This document shows positions 5,291 to 6,049 of a stretch of 6,049 bases of DNA, piece after piece. A model generated the notes under the pieces. The model saw only the letters and a program-made list of their open reading frames with translations. It was not told the origin of the DNA and did no database searches. Positions within the stretch are counted from its first letter, which is position 1; each line of letters opens with the position of its first letter. Source of the DNA: Chloroflexi bacterium RBG_16_72_14 (GTDB lineage: Bacteria; Chloroflexota; Limnocylindria; Limnocylindrales; CSP1-4); assembly GCA_001797035.1 (NCBI GenBank), contig MGOE01000046.1, positions 1,445 to 7,493 on the forward strand. The letters are read 5' to 3'. A program made the translations under genes and the position numbers.

Positions 5291-5296
5291 CACTGT
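5291..5296 (+). promoter_or_regulatory. Candidate -10 element of the lipoprotein gene, leaderless start
   Basis: CACTGT lies 16 bases after the start of the last repeat of site C. Seven bases separate it from the ATG at 5304, the usual distance from a -10 to the transcription start, so the mRNA may begin at or near the A of the start codon. No Shine-Dalgarno sequence precedes that ATG, which agrees with leaderless translation. Confidence 0.35.
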
Positions 5297-5303
5297 CCTG
5301 CTC

Positions 5304-5753
5304 ATGAAGCTTCCCCGCACGATGCCCATCCTGATCGCAGCGATCGCGTTGGCAGTCGCCGCCTGCTCGTCGCAGACGCCGGCCGCCTCCGGGTCGTCGC
5401 CGGCCACGAACGAGGTCGGCGAGGTGACGCAGACGAGCGAGGGGGGCCAGGTGACCGTCGAGGTTGACTGGGTCGGTCCCTCCGAAGGCGCTTCCTTCCA
5501 CGTGAAGCTGGACACGCACGCGATTGATCTCGATCCACTCGACCTCGCGGACGCGATCCTCCGGAACGACCGCGGCGAGACGATGACAGCGCGTCCGTGG
5601 GCCGCTCCCAAGGGTGGTCATCACCGGGAAGGGTTCCTGTCGTTCGAAGGCGACTCCTCGGCCTTCTTCGCCGACACCGACTGGATCGAGCTGGTGCTCG
5701 CGGGTGTCGGCGACCTCCCGCAGCGAACGCTTCGCTGGGAGGTCGGGGCATGA
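5304..5753 (+). CDS. Lipoprotein of unknown function
   Basis: A 149-residue exported lipoprotein. A short basic N-terminus and hydrophobic 8-20 end in the lipobox AVAAC, with C21 as the lipidated cysteine. A low-complexity Ala/Ser linker (22-37) tethers a compact domain (about 38-149) that looks rich in beta strands (GGQVTVEVDWVG, FHVKLDTHAIDLD, RTLRWEV) and has a distinctive PKGGHH motif at 102-107. I believe I have seen this domain in other high-GC genomes but cannot name the family. H106, H107, H66 and H72 could be metal ligands; that is a guess. The in-frame TTG at 5214 would put 30 residues before the signal peptide and run through the operator, so ATG 5304 is the start. It overlaps the next gene by four bases. 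Confidence 0.85.
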   Translation: MKLPRTMPILIAAIALAVAACSSQTPAASGSSPATNEVGEVTQTSEGGQVTVEVDWVGPSEGASFHVKLDTHAIDLDPLDLADAILRNDRGETMTARPWAAPKGGHHREGFLSFEGDSSAFFADTDWIELVLAGVGDLPQRTLRWEVGA

Positions 5754-6049
5754 TCGCCATCACCCGACCGCTGCTGCCCGCGCTGCCTATCGGCCTGCGG
5801 TCAGCGGCCGTTGGCCTCGTCGGGGCGGTGGCGCTGCTGGGCCTGTATCTCGGCATCATCAGCCTCGCCCAGGGCGTCGGGCACGCGCTCGAGCAACTCG
5901 CTGCGGACGCGGTGTTCGTCGGTCTCATCGCCGCCGGGTTCGGGACCCAGGTCGCCCTGTTCGCCGAGCTTCGCGCCGTCGATCGCCACCACCGGGCTGC
6001 AGCCGCGGTCACCGCCGCTGGTACTGGAACCAGCGCGGCCGCGATGCTC
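5750..6049 (+). CDS. Membrane protein of unknown function, truncated by window end
   Basis: An open frame of 100 codons runs to the last base of the window without a stop. It starts at ATG 5750, overlapping the lipoprotein stop as ATGA, with GGGAGG at 5737-5742 seven bases upstream, so the start is well supported. Two hydrophobic segments (about 17-40 and 53-73) flank a short loop with GHALEQLAADAVFVG; after the second comes a basic patch with H80-H81, then an Ala/Gly/Thr-rich stretch ending TGTSAAAML that may lead into a third segment. From memory, similar proteins continue with a Cys-Cys-His motif just beyond this point, which would suit metal handling, but that lies outside the window. Co-translation with the lipoprotein suggests they act together at the membrane. 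Confidence 0.82.
   Translation, partial: MIAITRPLLPALPIGLRSAAVGLVGAVALLGLYLGIISLAQGVGHALEQLAADAVFVGLIAAGFGTQVALFAELRAVDRHHRAAAAVTAAGTGTSAAAML

Overview
The window is GC-rich DNA with tightly packed genes, strong G/C preference at third codon positions, GTG starts and four-base start/stop overlaps. This fits a high-GC bacterium, either Actinomycetota or a high-GC Chloroflexota lineage. The set of small genes (stand-alone YHS, SHOCT, Met-rich secreted protein, lipoprotein plus membrane protein) reminds me of uncultured Chloroflexota, but the sequence alone does not settle this. There are no RNA genes, insertion sequences or CRISPR arrays.

Layout. Positions 1-205 are upstream DNA carrying a candidate operator and promoter. 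A plus-strand operon follows: a possible 25-residue Met-rich leader peptide (206-283), then two complete two-component systems, OmpR-type regulator 1 (280-960), histidine kinase 1 (957-2375), OmpR-type regulator 2 (2372-3073) and histidine kinase 2 (3070-4179). Every junction is a four-base overlap. A 57-residue YHS-domain metal-binding protein lies on the minus strand (4183-4356), tail to tail with kinase 2. A 228-base divergent intergenic region separates it from a plus-strand pair: a SHOCT-domain membrane protein (4585-4806) and a secreted Met-rich protein with a perfect 18-bp tandem repeat (4824-5162). After a hairpin, a second pair follows: a lipoprotein (5304-5753) and a membrane protein cut by the window end (5750-6049).

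How the parts may work together. Three unrelated proteins contain dense Met clusters (leader peptide, extracytoplasmic loop of kinase 2, secreted repeat protein), and the YHS protein has a Cys/Met metal-site signature. Together they suggest an envelope soft-metal response, such as Cu(I) or Ag(I). This is inference: no transporter, oxidase or ATPase is in view.

The main new observation is a shared operator. Three direct repeats of a CTCAG-like core, spaced exactly 11 bp, occur upstream of the two-component operon (107-139), the YHS gene (4409-4441, minus strand) and the lipoprotein gene (5253-5285). Each is followed at the same distance by a hexamer of the form NACNNT. OmpR-family regulators typically bind direct repeats of about this period, so the window may hold a local regulon controlled by one or both of its own regulators.
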